From the NCBI GenBank assembly GCA_002633005.1, contig NMRA01000435.1, positions 134,043-194,042 of the forward strand: DNA of 60,000 nucleotides, in the 5' to 3' direction. This document shows positions 30,343 to 45,300 of this stretch, in pieces (the first letter of the stretch is position 1; each line of letters starts with the position of its first letter). The DNA comes from Phoronis australis. Lineage: Eukaryota; Phoronida; Phoronidae. Under the pieces are notes generated by a model that searched no databases, had not been told where the DNA came from, and saw nothing but the letters and a program-made list of their open reading frames with translations. The position numbers were made by a program, and so were the translations under genes.

Positions 30343-33300
30343 GTAAGTGATGAATGGCATACTGTCTCCATTTCGTAAATGCCTGTGTGAACTTTCGCAA
30401 ATATTTATTACGTTGTTGTTTCTCGTGATTTGATGATCGTCATTTTACTCTGAATTGTTCTTGAGTTTGTCCTGAGCAAAATTTATTCAAATTCTGAAGA
30501 AATTTCATTCAAAAATCTCTATCGACACGCCTCGAAAAGTGTGTGGAAATGCCGGTCAGCTCATTAGCATAATCGTACGATCGCCATGATGAGTTTGATG
30601 ATATGGCAATATGCGTGCTAAATTGCGCGAAATCTTTCCAATTGAAACTTGACATTGAATAATTTCATATTATTTCGTATCTATGAAGAAAGAATTTCAC
30701 AGGTTTGTTTTTAAAGTCACGTTGTTTATTTACAATCGGGGTATTTATGAACGTGTGGAAAGGAAGGGCGTGTATTTTTGAGTAGGCCTAGTGTACCTTG
30801 ATCCTGCCCATTTCTCTACCGTGACTTGGTTGGGGGGTGGGTATGCCAGTTTGTTTTTAAGCAAGAAAAAAACCAATTATCAGCTTACTTAGCAAATATT
30901 TCAAATGACTTTTATACACTAAATGTTTTCCTGAACTTTTCTCTTATTTATCTGAGTTTCAAATTTGTAATTTGTCATCCTGATTTTCAAACTTTTCAAA
31001 ATTTGTCTCCCTGATGTAGTTTGCTGTTTGTGTACATTGTAAATTCATTAAAAGGGGAGTAGTTCTCAATCTTAACTATTTTTGTTGATTAATTTAACAA
31101 TTGTCTATAACATTTTAATTTTCTACATCATTTTTTGCCCCTCAATTGTGATGTCGTCTGAAGTCTCGAGAAGATGTTATTCTGTGTGGAGAAGTTTTCA
31201 TAGTTCTTGTTGTAGAATTTTATTCATTCTGTGTTTTAACAGGTTACTGTTCCAACACTCAGTTCGAGTGTCGTAACAAGCGATGTATACCTCAGATCTG
31301 GAAGTGCGACGATGACGATGACTGCGGGGACAATTCTGACGAGACAAGTTGTCGTAAGTTGCAGTTGTACCCTGCCACTTCACTAACTGAAAAATAGATA
31401 AATGAAAAATAACAATATTACTTCACTGCACACCTTAAAATGATCGTTGTCTTTTGTCATGACGGTGACCACTTTTAACCTTAAAATGTCAAGATTTAAA
31501 AAATAAATTTTCAATAGCTCTGACATCTTGTGAAAATTTGTAGGTTTTAAGTTTTAGTTTCAAATTTCAAGCAGTCAGAAATGACTATCTAATATATGTG
31601 GCCATATTTCTAACAAGAAAGTGGCCTGAAGTACTAGCATTAGTGGCAAGTTGGAGGTGTGTCAGATTCTGTCGTTTCATTGGTCGAAAGCTCAATATCT
31701 CCTCATGCCTTGTGATGTCTACATAAATTAGCCTACTTTTATAGTGTTTTTTATGAGAAAAATGTATTTATGGGGTAGTAATAATGGATTTGTTTAAGGA
31801 GATATTTTATATAGACTGTTGAAACTTTTTGCCCACAAAAAGGCATGATTTTATTTACAGTCGAAGTTTTGAAAATGTTCAAGTCAACTCTCTAGCATGT
31901 ATGGTATTGGTTTATCAGTTGTTCACCATAAGGAATCCAAATAAAGTTTGATGTACAACTTACTGAAGTTAAGTAAATCTTTTCTTAAATTGTCACTTTT
32001 TTGTGCAAAGTGTCTGTGACAGTAATTATTTGGGTATTTTTAAATTTAGACCACATGGCCTCAAGTGATCCAAATTTAGCTGGTTTGTTGTGTGATATCT
32101 CCAGTGCTAAAATTGTGCTATTAATGAAGTTATTTTTTTAATTATGAAGTTTCAGAAAATAAAATTCGACCATAGCGTGTGCTTGAGAAGAATTTTCTAA
32201 TATTACTGTACTTATAAAATGTATGGGTTCCTCAAAATTTTAAGAAACACCAAATCCTTAGAATATCACTGGGGGTGTGCCAAAGAGCCCATTCTTTGAA
32301 TTGGCTTTGACAACAAAAGAACAGTCCTCGAACAGAAGCTTTGTTGTAAGCCTTGGCAGCCAGCCAAAAGTCATGGAGCACATGCTTGTGTTATTGTATG
32401 TTTATTTACTACCCATGGCATTCATAGCAATTCGCAAACAAAAAGTTGTAAAGTTTCCATGTTTTTTTTTTTGTGAATGATTTTCTTTTGATGATGAGAT
32501 ATTTCGTGTTGGTCGCTTTCCAGCTCAAGTCTTTCTGTTCCTTAGAGACACGATTTTGTGGTACTTGTAAAACTTAAGGATGGAGATAAGGTTATTTTTG
32601 TGTTCAGCTTCTTTTCAACTGCAGCTTTGCCATAGAAATTATCTCTGTTGATGCCCTGGCTGCACTTAGTGTGCGTGAGATGTTTTGGGACATATTTTTT
32701 TCATCCAAGACCCACACACTACACGCAGCGTGTCGATATCTTAAGTTTGGTGTCTCTGATTCAAAATTCTGAGAACAATTTTGAGGGATTTAAAAAACAA
32801 CATACAGTAAAATTGGTGTAGAAAATGCCATAATTTTAAACTTGGGTGTCTGTAAATTAATCAATGACATGTGCTGACATCATACATATTGATTGGTGGA
32901 AGACTGTGAGGAGAGAATCATCTCGCCACGTCAGTGACCATCATAATCTTGTATCTATTTAAATACAGGAGTGGGAGGTATCCGTATGGTGTGATCAGTC
33001 AGTCAGTTCTGTGGCCACAAATAGCTTACCTATCTTGTTAGCGCTGGGGTGTTGGCATAATTACATCATATATTTTGTCTATCTCGCAGAATAACACGTT
33101 TTTGTAAAACCAAATTTATATGCCATGAATCTTTTTTGTGATACTTTTCGCGGAGACATAACATTAAGTTGTTTACGACCTTTTTTCTGAATTGTAATTT
33201 CTAAATTAAAATATGAGTTATTGGTTAGTGTTAGAAACTCACGTTTTACATAATCTATTGTCCCAGCAATTTTTTCTTTGTTCCGTCCATTAATTGTGAG

Positions 33301-36300
33301 CGATTTGCTGAGACACGCTCGCCAATCAAAAGTCTACTTTAAAAATTATGGTCATCCGTCATGGCGTGATATAAACCGTAGCAGTCAATGAACTGCTAAC
33401 ATCTGCCACAGCCGGCAGTTTAGTGAAAATTGGTTTTTGAATTTAATTTGAGAATAATATTATCTCTTTTTGCTTGACTGTGAAACACGTATTTCAAAAC
33501 TACCCATTTACCGGTAAGTATATCGAGCAAATAAAAATAACCCAATTTTCAATGTATTCGGACAGTGCCCTTGTTATTTGACCCAGACAGTGCTATCCCT
33601 GTTGTTTGCTGTTTGCAAGTGAGAACACTGTAACCTAAATTTGTTTGAAAGTCAAACAACTGACAAACCCAGTCTGCTCTTGAGGAAATTTCTTGTTTAG
33701 TCAGTGACATTCTGTTCATGTGGTATCCCAGATCAAATGAGATGCCGTTTCTGCTTTTTGGTGAGATTGATGAGGGACTGTAGGCATTTCCATCAGAACT
33801 GAGCACTGTTGCCATGGCAATATCTGGCCAGTGGCACAGAGTTGGCCTGAACTGGTTCACTCACATTCCACACATAGTTCTGGACAATCCTATGAAAACA
33901 AGTCTTCCTGGTCTCCCTTTGTTGCCGGTCTTGTCCTACCAGGAAAAGCTTCTGGTCTGGGTTGGGGTTGTCTGAACTTTGGCACAAGGAAATAGACTGA
34001 GTGTGTCTCCAGTAGTTACTCTTTTAAATCGTGTAAATTGTCAGTTCTCTGATTCCCATCCAAATTTGTTGAGGTATTCTAGACAAAAAATCTTCAAAAT
34101 CGAGACGGTCATCTAATTTTTTTGTTTTTAAAATTGCGCTGACTGTTAGCTTATTTTTTGTGTGAATTCTTTAATTCGTTCAAAGGTTTCAATCTATCTG
34201 GTTAGGTCACGGCAAAGAAAAATATTAACATGTCTCTAAAAAAGGTAAACATGTCAGGAAACGCTTGAACATGGCCTTTTAAGTGTGCACCCAGGAGCTG
34301 GGGTGTCATTGTGCTCTGTTTGTATTTGGTCTTAGCCAGAGGTGTGGGGTATCGGTCAATAGTGATCTGTTTGATTAGGCAGGGTCTAGTATTTTGTGAA
34401 GAAAACCAAGGGGGAGAGTGTTCATCTACAAAGGTGTTTAAAAATGGCCTGATGGATCACATGCTACTCCACCGGCTTTTCACGTATGCTGGGTTTGACT
34501 CCCAGGGGGCGGTAATTGACCTCGTCTGGGTCAGTTTATGATTTATTGCATTCATGAATCTTGTACCATTCAAAACTGGCACAAGTCGGTTGAAGAGGTG
34601 AAAAACATGTAGATTAAACCTTATCAAAATAGGTTAGAAATTATCCGCAGTTGTTGTCTTGGGTGTTTAAACTCATTTAGATAACAAGCCCAAAAGTACT
34701 ATTATAAGCACAGTTTTGAATTTACTGGATGGTTAGATGTTTACTGTCTCCTTTAGCTAATATTAATATGCCTAACCTAATTCGATGACTGATTCCATTC
34801 CAAACACAGTTAGATGTCCAGTTCTCTAAAACTGCATGTCATACTATTGCACAGATTAATTGAATTTTGAAAACACAGTGATTGTGAAGCTATATTGTAG
34901 GTGAATGTATGCACTGGAGAGCCTAGTTCATGCTTTTCATAGTCTCTCTCCAGCTACTAATACCATAATGACATGTATTCCAGTTAGAATATCTAATCTA
35001 CCCTGCAGTGTTCTGTAGGCAGACAATGACTGTCTGGTTATTGAACTGAATGACAGTCACCAGTGCATTGCCATGGTATTGATTCTCTCAGGCCTTGTGG
35101 TTTTGTATGGCCTGAGTTTCTGCGGCTCTGATTGGCTGGTTACTGAGCTCCTGATGAGCAAGAACAGGGTTGTAGTGACATATTCAGATACTAGGTTAAT
35201 CAATGATGAAAATGTCAGGAGAATGGTTGGAAAAGGCCGTCTCCACGTGACACATTTCACATTTCAGGACAAATGTCGTAACATTTTGACAAATGACAAC
35301 TAGGGCAAAAGCCACACACAGTAACAGGCCAGGTTAAAGAACCTAACCACTCAACCAGTCAGTCTCAGTCTGGGTTTTTGTGTTGCTGAGTTCCTTTGTT
35401 TCCATGCACAGCTATGTGTGTCTGGCAGTTGTCCAGCTCCTGTTGAATCTATTGATCATTTGAAAATGGTCATTGATTCGTTATGTAACCAGTACCAATC
35501 TGAGCCAGTTCAAAACCTTTAAATGTTATTAATGAATAACAGCATAGTTATAGAAGTCCAGTGTTTGTATTGCTTGCCCATTCACAGAAGGGAAATATGA
35601 TCAGCTTCCAAGTTATGATGAAATCCATCCACAAAAGTACCCACAAAAAGGTTCAGGAAGTACAGGCTTTTGTTATGTATACCCACCAGAACTAATTTTG
35701 GCAAATTGCCTATTGTAAGGCCGCTCCCCGTAAGCTCTCTGAAAATTTCTCACCAACTTAGGTCACAATGTATTGGAAAATAGAATTTTATTTTAATCTT
35801 AGCTGAAATCGTCGACTTCTTCATAATCGGGAGGTGTACTGGGGCTATCATAGAATAAAGAAAATACCTTGATTGTTTGCTGTGATGCCGTGAGCCTCTG
35901 AATATTAAAAAATAACAGTTTTGCCTCTCTGTCCATTGTGAAGAAAGCAAAGAATTATTGGGAAATGATAAACTGACAACATCTGGTCTGTTTTACTACG
36001 CACACAATATATCCTTTTCAGCTGTGAAAGCCTGCTCAGACGACGAGTTCAAATGTAAGAACGGAACGAAATGTATCCCATCTCGCTGGAAATGTGACGG
36101 AGACGCGGACTGCGAAGATGGGTCAGATGAAGAGCCAGCGACTTGTCGTAAGTTTTTACTGCATTTTTGTGTCAGCAGCTATAGTAGTTTAACTTTGAAA
36201 AATCTTGTCATTGAAAAGAATACACCAAGTATGCACGAGCAAAAAAAAATGTGAACAAATTTGGTATTTTTAACCCTGCAATTTCAACACAAGTATGAAG

Positions 36301-39300
36301 CTCTATAACTACAACTATTTGGTCAAAAGTGAATAGGCTGTGGTGTTATTAAAGTTGTGGCCTTGAACAGATCTCTGTTACGAAATCTTGTGTAATTCAT
36401 GGTGTGAGCGACTAAAGTAGACTGGGGAGTGACCCCCCAGCAAATGTGGTGCCATTAGGGAACCATTCATTGAGTCATACACCATAGGCTGTGTCATCAG
36501 AGTGTGAGTAACACCTCCTGGATGTCGTTGGAGTATTTTGTCTTGCGCAACTCTTCCCCATAGTCCTAGTTTGTAATAAAAGTTAGCAGGTTTGACCCGA
36601 AAAATGACTTGCAAAACCAGTGTCAATATTGACCAAGGTTGGTCTGCCTGTGTGTATACCTTATCTGTCATCGGGCGATATTTCTAACCGGTACTGGCAA
36701 TATATTGAGCCACGCTGAAGTTGATTGCTGAAATAAAAAAGTTGGGAGCGTACTGCTCAGTTGTTAAAATGTATTTTTTGTCCAGTGTTAGTGATATTAC
36801 AGTTGGTGTTACGGATTCAGTCCAGGAGCAAAAATGTGATGTCAAACACGTGATATGTTGGTCAAGCACTCGTGACAACTGTATATTCATTAGATAATAA
36901 CTCGAGGGTTACTTGATTATGTTTTTGAGGGGTTTGGAGCTGAAAAATTAAGATACCCGGCCATTTAGACAATGGGTTTGGAAATAAGTGATCTGCTTGC
37001 AGAGAGGTTCCATATAAAGTCACTCTTTCGGAGGCTTTTGTTCCAGATGATTATTTCGTAAGGGTTCGATTCATAAGCCTGACTCTCTCAGAGGAACTCT
37101 TGTGCAGCTGAATTTTAAGCTAAATAACCTGAAGCTGTACATGAAGAGATGTCATGTTGCCAAAACTGAGTATGTCTTTTAAAAGCAAAATTTTTTACAT
37201 TTATGTTATAATTCTGTTGATGAGGTTCAAACTACCAAAATTAATTATTTTGAAGGGAATGAAATCAGATAATGCACCCTTTCATATCGAACTAACAAAC
37301 TAGTAATTCCAAGCTTTCCTGTACAATTTTGTCACACACGTGTTGTTTATACTTATAATTCTCTTGTGTTGTTTTTTTATTCATTAGATTCTGCACTGTT
37401 TCATAGTCTAATATCTTTATCCAGGCCATATTTGTTTTTGCACAGTTTTGTTTTGTCACTGTCTCAGCCCAGGGATATTACCTGTCAGTGCTGTACAAAG
37501 CCAAGAGTTCATTTCATGGTCATCATCCAGGGTCAGTGTAGAGGTCACTGCCACTATCTGATATATCACACCATATTTTTATTATTCATCCACCTACTGG
37601 TAGCCTAGGTTGCTAGGCAACTGTCTGCGGACTGCAGTTTAAGATTGAAGTTCAAGTCTTCAGTACAATTGACTATCTCGAGATCACCCTAACAATTTGT
37701 GATTGGTTGCAGAATTTGGAAATTACTCAGATTTGAAGTTTGAGAAAAGGGGAAAGAATCTAGGATGCCGTTTTTTCTGAATTTTTACTCCTACTTGTAA
37801 CATTTTTTCAGTATAATTTCTTAAATGTCTTCTCATACTGGCTCATGTTATTGCAATAGTGGTGCACTGCTGTTTTGTACATACCCGAAATTGTAGACAC
37901 CTATTCAGAACGGGTTAACCGTGAGAAAACCAGTAGACAATATGAATGGCCCATGAATGGCTTTTCTTTTATGAATGTTACCGGGTCATTCACCAGGAGT
38001 TTTTACTCTCAATGGCCGATTGTGGGCTTGTGGCTTTTTACTTCATTCTTGTATTGCTATCCATTGAAAGTGCATTCTTGTTTATTGTGTTCGTGTTAGA
38101 TAAAGAATGTGCAAGAAAGATCTAATATGTCCTTAAAATGTGGTAAGATAAAATGTGGTAAAATAAAATGTTGTAAAATGTGTAATTTATTTGATCTATT
38201 TTAGTGGAATTATGTGACATAATTCTGTGCCTATTTAGCTCACAAAGTGGTGAAAAGTTGAAATTTTGTTTTGTCTAAATTCTCTGCAAAACCAACTACT
38301 TTAATATATTGTTAGGTTTCTTTCTGCGCAAGTGTCATAAAACAGTATTTGGTAAAGTTCTCATTCTTTGCAGCTAGCTAATTAGTCTTTAAACTGTGGA
38401 AATTGAAGATTTATGCAAATGATTTCGTGTGAAACTAAAGGAGAATTGTGTAGTTAAATCTTCTCCGTGTTACTCAGAAAAACTTTTATTTTCTTTCTGT
38501 CCATAGCAACTGTGTTGGTTGCTGTTGTGGTCATACGAGTCCATATATGCAGTCACTTGTATTTTCGAGTGATCTACCATGTTCGCCCATGTCAAGCATT
38601 GTAACTGGATTGCTGTCGCCTTTTTCTAGTGGCCATGACCTGTACCGAGGACCAGTTTGCGTGTGGCAAGAACCAGTCCTGCATCCCGCTCGAGTGGAAG
38701 TGCGACCAGCAGGTTGACTGCAAGAACGGCGCGGACGAGAGAGGCTGCCCAAGGGCTACATGTGAAGCTGACCAATTTCATTGCAACAACGGAAACTGCA
38801 TATCTTTCAAGTGGACGTGCGATCAGGACGATGACTGTGGAGATAACTCCGACGAGGTTTCGGTCAACTGCGGTAAGTGTCCTGTCAATAGTCAGATAGT
38901 TGTGTGTGTGGGTGCGTGCGTACGTGGTCTTGTGAATCGCTATTCCTGTAGACTTATCTCTTGGCTGGGGGCTGGGCAGAAATGGACAGCGCTATAAATG
39001 TCTCCTGCAACAACAGGGACAATCTGGTTCAAAATTAGATTGCTGAATCTCTCCAAAATGTTGCTTGGTTCTCCGCCAGTCTTGGTTGTTTTTCCAACTT
39101 TTTCAAAAGCACACTGAGAACTGTCTTGTTTACGGCATGGCCTTTAGTTAACATTTTGTCGTTAACAGGTGAGTACACCTGCGGTGAGAAAGAGTTCAAG
39201 TGCACGGGAAAGAACTTCACGCGGTGTATCCCGGAGCATTGGAAGTGTGATGGCGACCAGGATTGTGTGGACGGCAGTGACGAAAACCAATGCCAAAATG

Positions 39301-42300
39301 TGGAGAACAACTGTCGCGAGAGCGAGTTCCAGTGCGCCACCTCCAGTAAGTTTCCTACATCACCTACGCCCCATAAATCAACACATTTTTCTGTTATTGC
39401 TAGTGATGCGACGGCCTTTAACGTGAATAATTGGCCTTTGCACACCATTTCAGACAAAGTTATTTATTTCTTTTGTCGAGAAAACTCGCCTATTTCCATC
39501 TAGTGGAGTTTGTCAGAGTTTGTGGTATCAGCAGCTTTCCACAGTGTAAAGGTTAATACATGCCTGTTGGTAACATGGCCGCGTGTGTTGTTCACAGAGC
39601 TCTGCATCCACAAGTCGTGGCACTGCGATGGGGACTATGACTGCATGGACAATTCGGACGAGACCGGCTGCCCGGCAACCACATGCCGACCGAGCGAGTT
39701 CCAGTGTGGCAACCATCACTGCATCCCCGGCAGCCTCCAGTGTAACGGGCAAGCTGACTGCGAAGACGGCACTGACGAAAAGTTTTGCGACTTTCCCACA
39801 CGTCCCCAGTGCGACAAGAGAACGCAGTTCGACTGCTATGGCGATGGTTCCCAGTGTGTTGAGTTAACCCATGTGTGTGACCATACACAGCAGTGCGACA
39901 ATGGCATGGATGAATCTGTTATGATCTGCAGATTGAAACGTAAGTAGCTATTAAATTCCATCCTTTCACGTACTTGTTTCGTAGGCATTGTTATAGGGCT
40001 TGTTGTTTTTCATGTCTTTGATAGGGTTTGTCTGTTGTGAGCATTGTATACATGCAGATGCTTGATTTCCAAGTGAAATGACCACACTTTGATATGCGCT
40101 TAGTATGGGTTGACGTTGATGGCTGGTAAGAATTACAGCTTTGTGATTCACCGGTTGGCTTTTCTCTCCTATAGGGCAATGCGAAATAAACAACGGTGGT
40201 TGCAGCGACCTCTGTCAGTACGACTCCAGAGGTATCACATGTGCTTGCTCATCGGGCTTTAAACTGGACAAGAATGGGAAGACATGCGATGACGTCAACG
40301 AATGTCAAGAGATCCCTGGCCTCTGCTCTCAGGTGTGCGAGAATGTCAAGGGGCACTACAAGTGTCACTGTAAGGAAGGCTATTGGGTCGACCCTGAGAA
40401 TCCACATGGATGCCGACTAGCCAGTAAGTATTCTCTTGTTACCAGTGTGCACGTTACTTGTAGCAATAGCTTTCATAACATTATGTCTTGTCTTGTGGCT
40501 TTCTTTCGTGTTGCCGTTGTTGGCATTGTCACTTGATGCGGACCTTCATCCTGCACAAGATTAGTATCTAGACTAGATCATGTCTTCTTTATTAGAATAT
40601 TAAAAATGTTTTTCAAAAGGGAATGAGGCATCAGGGATACCGTTAGCATTTTGATCTCCAGTCTCTTGCCGTCCGTTCCCAGAAAAATCGTTTCATGAAA
40701 AATGACTTTGTAGCCAAGTTAGAAATTTGACCTTACGTTTCACACAACTTATCTTGATTGAGCAGAATTACAATGTCCCTAAGAATATACCCACAGCCGG
40801 TGGTTACTGGGAAAACTTGTATCAATTGTTCCTAGGCAATGATAGGCTAAAAAACGCATGGCTAAACCGTTATTCAGTAATTGTGAAGTAAGACAAAAGT
40901 CATATTTCATGAAACGTACATCTGAGCTCAAATCTGGTCTTTACTTAGTGTTTCCTCTTGTCACCTTTATACGTGTCATTCTTGGGTTTTCATCCCGTTC
41001 TGTCAACTCTCTTTCAGAGAACAATGCCACCATCATATTCTCCAATCGCTATGAGGTCCGTGTGATGGATATCCGCAAGCGCAACTACACCACCGTGTTC
41101 AACGAGACCCGCAGCGCTGTGGCACTAGACTTTGACCTGCGGCGCAATGCCTTCTTCTACACTGATAGCGCTGAGGAGAAGATCTATCACGTAACTAAAG
41201 ATGGCAAACGCATTACACTGGACATCAAAGTCGCCATGCCTGATGGCATCGCGTATGACTGGATCCATCACAATCTGTACTGGACAGATACGGGCAAAGA
41301 CGTGATTGGAGTGATCAGTTTGGATGGTGGTATGCAGCGCATTCTGGTCGACCACGCCGATGGCCTAGATGAGCCGCGGTCGATCGTGGTCGACCCGCTG
41401 AACGGTTGGATGTACTGGAGCGACTGGGGTCAGACAGCGGCCATTTTACGCGCAGGCATGGACGGCTCACATGTGGAGAAAATCGTACAACGCAACATAT
41501 TGTGGCCGAATGGCATCACTATCGGTATGTGGCTGATCGTGTGTCCTTTCACGGTTTACAACCATGATCATACATTTGAGCATTGCACGTTTCTTGTGCG
41601 ATTTTAGAGATTCCTTTCATACGAATACATGTGAAGTTAACTTTTGAAGCCAAAATTCAGCCATGCCTTTGGTGCTTTCTCTGCAGTCTTTGGTCGAGGT
41701 TGACTTTAGTGCACAACCTTTTCAATAATTGATGAAATTGTTTGTTTTCAGTGATTATTAAATCTCCAAATCGTTCCCTGAAAGTTGGTAAAACTGCCCA
41801 GACACAATCTTTTGAATCAGTCCGTCAACTGCATTTCATGTTGTGTTTTACAGACTATGCCAGCAGTCGCCTGTTCTGGGTTGATGCCAAGCTCCACACG
41901 ATTTCCAGCTCTGACCTGAATGGGGGCAACCGCTATACTGTCTTGACCTCCATGACTGCGCTAAGTCACCCCTTTGCCATCACGGTCTTTGAGGTACACC
42001 ACTAAACCTTTTGTTCGTGTTGCCTTAGATTGTAGACATCAGTATTGCAACTCTGAATTGTGCTTGAAATCCCTAAAAGAGGGCACCAGTCTCTTCTAAA
42101 AGCAAAACTTGGCTCCTTACAGTTAGTGAGCAGACAATGTACTTGACGAAGTAAAACGTGCCTCCTACCAGAGGCCTCTGTTAGTGAAGAATGAGGTCGC
42201 GGTCAATAATGTCGGTTGCGGCTTGTGCACAAGATCACAGGTGTTTATCAATTAGAATATACGGAGTCAGTGAGACACGCACTGTAGTCCATGGTGTCAA

Positions 42301-45300
42301 TTCCATTGAAGAATTTGCACTGAAATTTAAAGTCGTGGGTGACGTCTTGCATCACAGCACGTCATGTCACGAAAGTGGAGCCGAAGCTTACAATGTTAAT
42401 AGCAGCAATAGAATGAGCTATGTCAGTAACATCATTGCTTTGATTTTGCTTGACAGTGAGGTGACTGTATAGTTAGCGATAGTTTATTCAAAATGAGCCT
42501 CCCGAGTGTTGGGGAACGAAGCTTTTGTTGGTATTTCAGAACATGTTGCTAGTTACAATGTAGTATAGTGGTCATGACTTGCGTCTCCCCACGTCCGCGC
42601 TCGTTTCATGTTCTTTTATCTCGGCAATGTCTGACTGTATTGTTGCTTTGTCTTCAGGATTACGTGTACTGGACAGACTGGGATCTAAAGTCAATCCAAC
42701 GGGTGATCAAAATGAACCCAGCGCACGGCAGCAACCGCTCTCTGGACATCCACCCGATGGTCAACGGCCTTTACTCACCCATGGACCTTCATGTCTACCA
42801 CCCCGAGCGTCAGCCCGTCGGCGAGAACCTCTGTGCCGACAGCCCTTGTGCAGCACACCAGTTCTGTCTTCCAGCACCATACTTCAACAAACACTCGGCC
42901 CGCGTCGCCTGCCTCTGCCCCATGGGTTTGGACAACTGCAATGATGGTAAGTCTCGCCAAAGAACAGTGCTCTGTTTCCTATTAAAACATGCTGTGGTCT
43001 GGACTAGGTTGTGCTAGTGTACAAAAGCTGTTCACTGGCATCCAACTAAGATACCCTCTTCTGGATATTACTTGGCGGTGGCCCAATCTCTTTCCACGTC
43101 ATATCTTCCCCGATACTAAACCCATGTCGTCTCCATCAAACGCGCTTGTGGTGACAAGACTTGCAGTTGTGCCAATGATCCATTCACCTCGCAGTTTGTC
43201 TCCGATCCGCCGAGTGCGTCTTGACTCCAGTTTGTTCCTCTGCATATACTTCTCTACTTTCTTCGCCATTCTCATCATCTCGCGCCGTTCACATCCACAT
43301 AACTTCATCAACAGTTTTATCATTTATAGGGAGGCGTGAAAAGACACCTAGCATACATTCTGACCAATCAGCAGCCAGTACACCGTCCAAAAATAGAATT
43401 CCAAAGGGTGAGCACATGTACTGGAGAACAGTCTTGCTGTTGTTTTGTTGTTTCACGGAAACTCCCACTGCTTGCCGTTCTGTTATGTTTTGGTTTTAAT
43501 TCAGATTACGGCCCTTTATTGGCCCTTTTGGATCTAGCATGCTGTCTGGTGTCTAGCTGCGCATCTCTGTAGCCATGGCACTGCTGCGCCCTGGTGGCCA
43601 TACACCTTCTGTTGTCCTTTTGCACCGATTTTCTGTTGTATTTGTGTTACCTTGTTGCTTTTGTCTGCCCAATTTTACCCATTTACAAGGTTTATTAGTC
43701 CTTGGTTTTATTTTCTGGCACAATTGTGCCTGCAGTGGGTTGGCGAGACTTTGTGTTTATTGCTGGTTTTTGCTTAGAGGTTGATCAGTTTCAAGTGCTT
43801 AACACCTTCATCGTAGGCGAGCATGTTTGTTGTACGTTCCTGTAAATACCGTGCTTGTTTACATTTCTGGTCCAGTTTACATTCCTGGTCCAGTTTACAT
43901 TTTTGTGCCTGCAGTTCAAGTGTAATAGAACACCGCTAATTTCAAATCTTCCTGCTGCTAAGTATATGCAGCTCCTTTTTATATGGCTTAAACAACGTGA
44001 CCTGTTTTTGCTTCATTCTTGTCTTCACGCAATATCAGCGTTGGATATTTTGAACTGACGTTCAAAGGATCCTTGAAGATACCAGTACTGCAATGGTACA
44101 TTTCTCCCTCCAGGTTACCCCACAAAGAAACCATTGACTACACCTCATAACAGGGACGTCACAACTTCTTCTCTAAGTCCAGGCAAAAATGATACCTCAG
44201 CGGCTGCCACTTCTTCCAACGGGGTCGGCACTATCGCCGCCGCAGTCTCTGGCGCCGTCGCTGCCGTTCTTATCATCGTGGTAATCGTAAGTAGCTTTAC
44301 TTGTGCTTGGTGATACCGTAGCTTCTATTTGACAGTAAAAATTGGGTCGCGGTAATTCTCCACATGTTTTGCACAAAAATAATAGTCAAAAATTGTTGTT
44401 TTTCCAAGGCTGATTATTTTACTAACAGAATGTTTACCAAAAGTTGTTTGATGACACCTACACAGTACATACCGTGCTTGTAATAGACTAAAATAGGCAA
44501 AAAATTACCATGTCTGTATATTTCAGGGTTCATCCAGTTTTATTTTATTGATTTGGGGTCAGTTTCTGTATTAAAAAGCAGTAGTTGTTAGTTATAGTTT
44601 TGAGATTCAAGGCAATTGGGTATTGTGGTTTTGAATACTGATTTGACGACGCGGACATGACCCTTCTGAATAAGCTGTGGTTATTAAGACTGTTGTTGAA
44701 CAAATGTTCATTGCCACCAAGGTATCATTTGTAATGAACAGAAGTGTAAGTCATAACTGTTATTTGGTGAGATGTCCAAGTCACGTACTGGTCTGTCATC
44801 AAAAGTTGAACAGAAGCTCGCGTGGAAGTCACGTTTGTGTTCTCACATAACTGAAGAGCTCTACTTTTGACATTCGCTGTTGCAGATTGGCGTTCTTGTC
44901 TACCGCTACTTTGGTCGTAAAAATGTGAAAAGCATGAACTTCGACAACCCCGTTTACCGCAAGACGACGGAAGACCAGTTCGCCATCGAGAGGCACCAGT
45001 ACCAGCCTGCTAACAGGCTAGCTAGTCACGGCACACCTAGTTCAAATGTGAGTGTTCTCGCTTCCTGAATATTTTGTCACACTTAATTTAGGTTATATTT
45101 CGCGTTCTCACTACGCCATTATGCCCAAATCATTTATTGGTTTCCTGTATCACAGCCAGATAGTTCGTCATTCTTCAAGGTTTAAGTGTACTTGAATTGG
45201 CATCAGCGTTTCTTGCATTTGACAAATGTCAATGGTGTTTGTCCGTTCTAAAGATAAATCTGGGTGTGCTAACGATGCCTCCATCCTTTCCAGCAATTTG

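Noticed and set aside
33549-33860. 103-residue minus-strand frame in LDLR intron 2
   Set aside because: No recognisable domain. Length is not exceptional for a 60 kb window.
36378-36671. 97-residue minus-strand frame in LDLR intron 3
   Set aside because: No motif, no splice logic, and antisense in an intron.
42947-44113. Overlapping open frames as an extra stalk exon of the LDLR-like receptor
   Set aside because: None gives a Ser/Thr-rich module in phase 1 with good splice sites, and the flanking exons join directly in phase.
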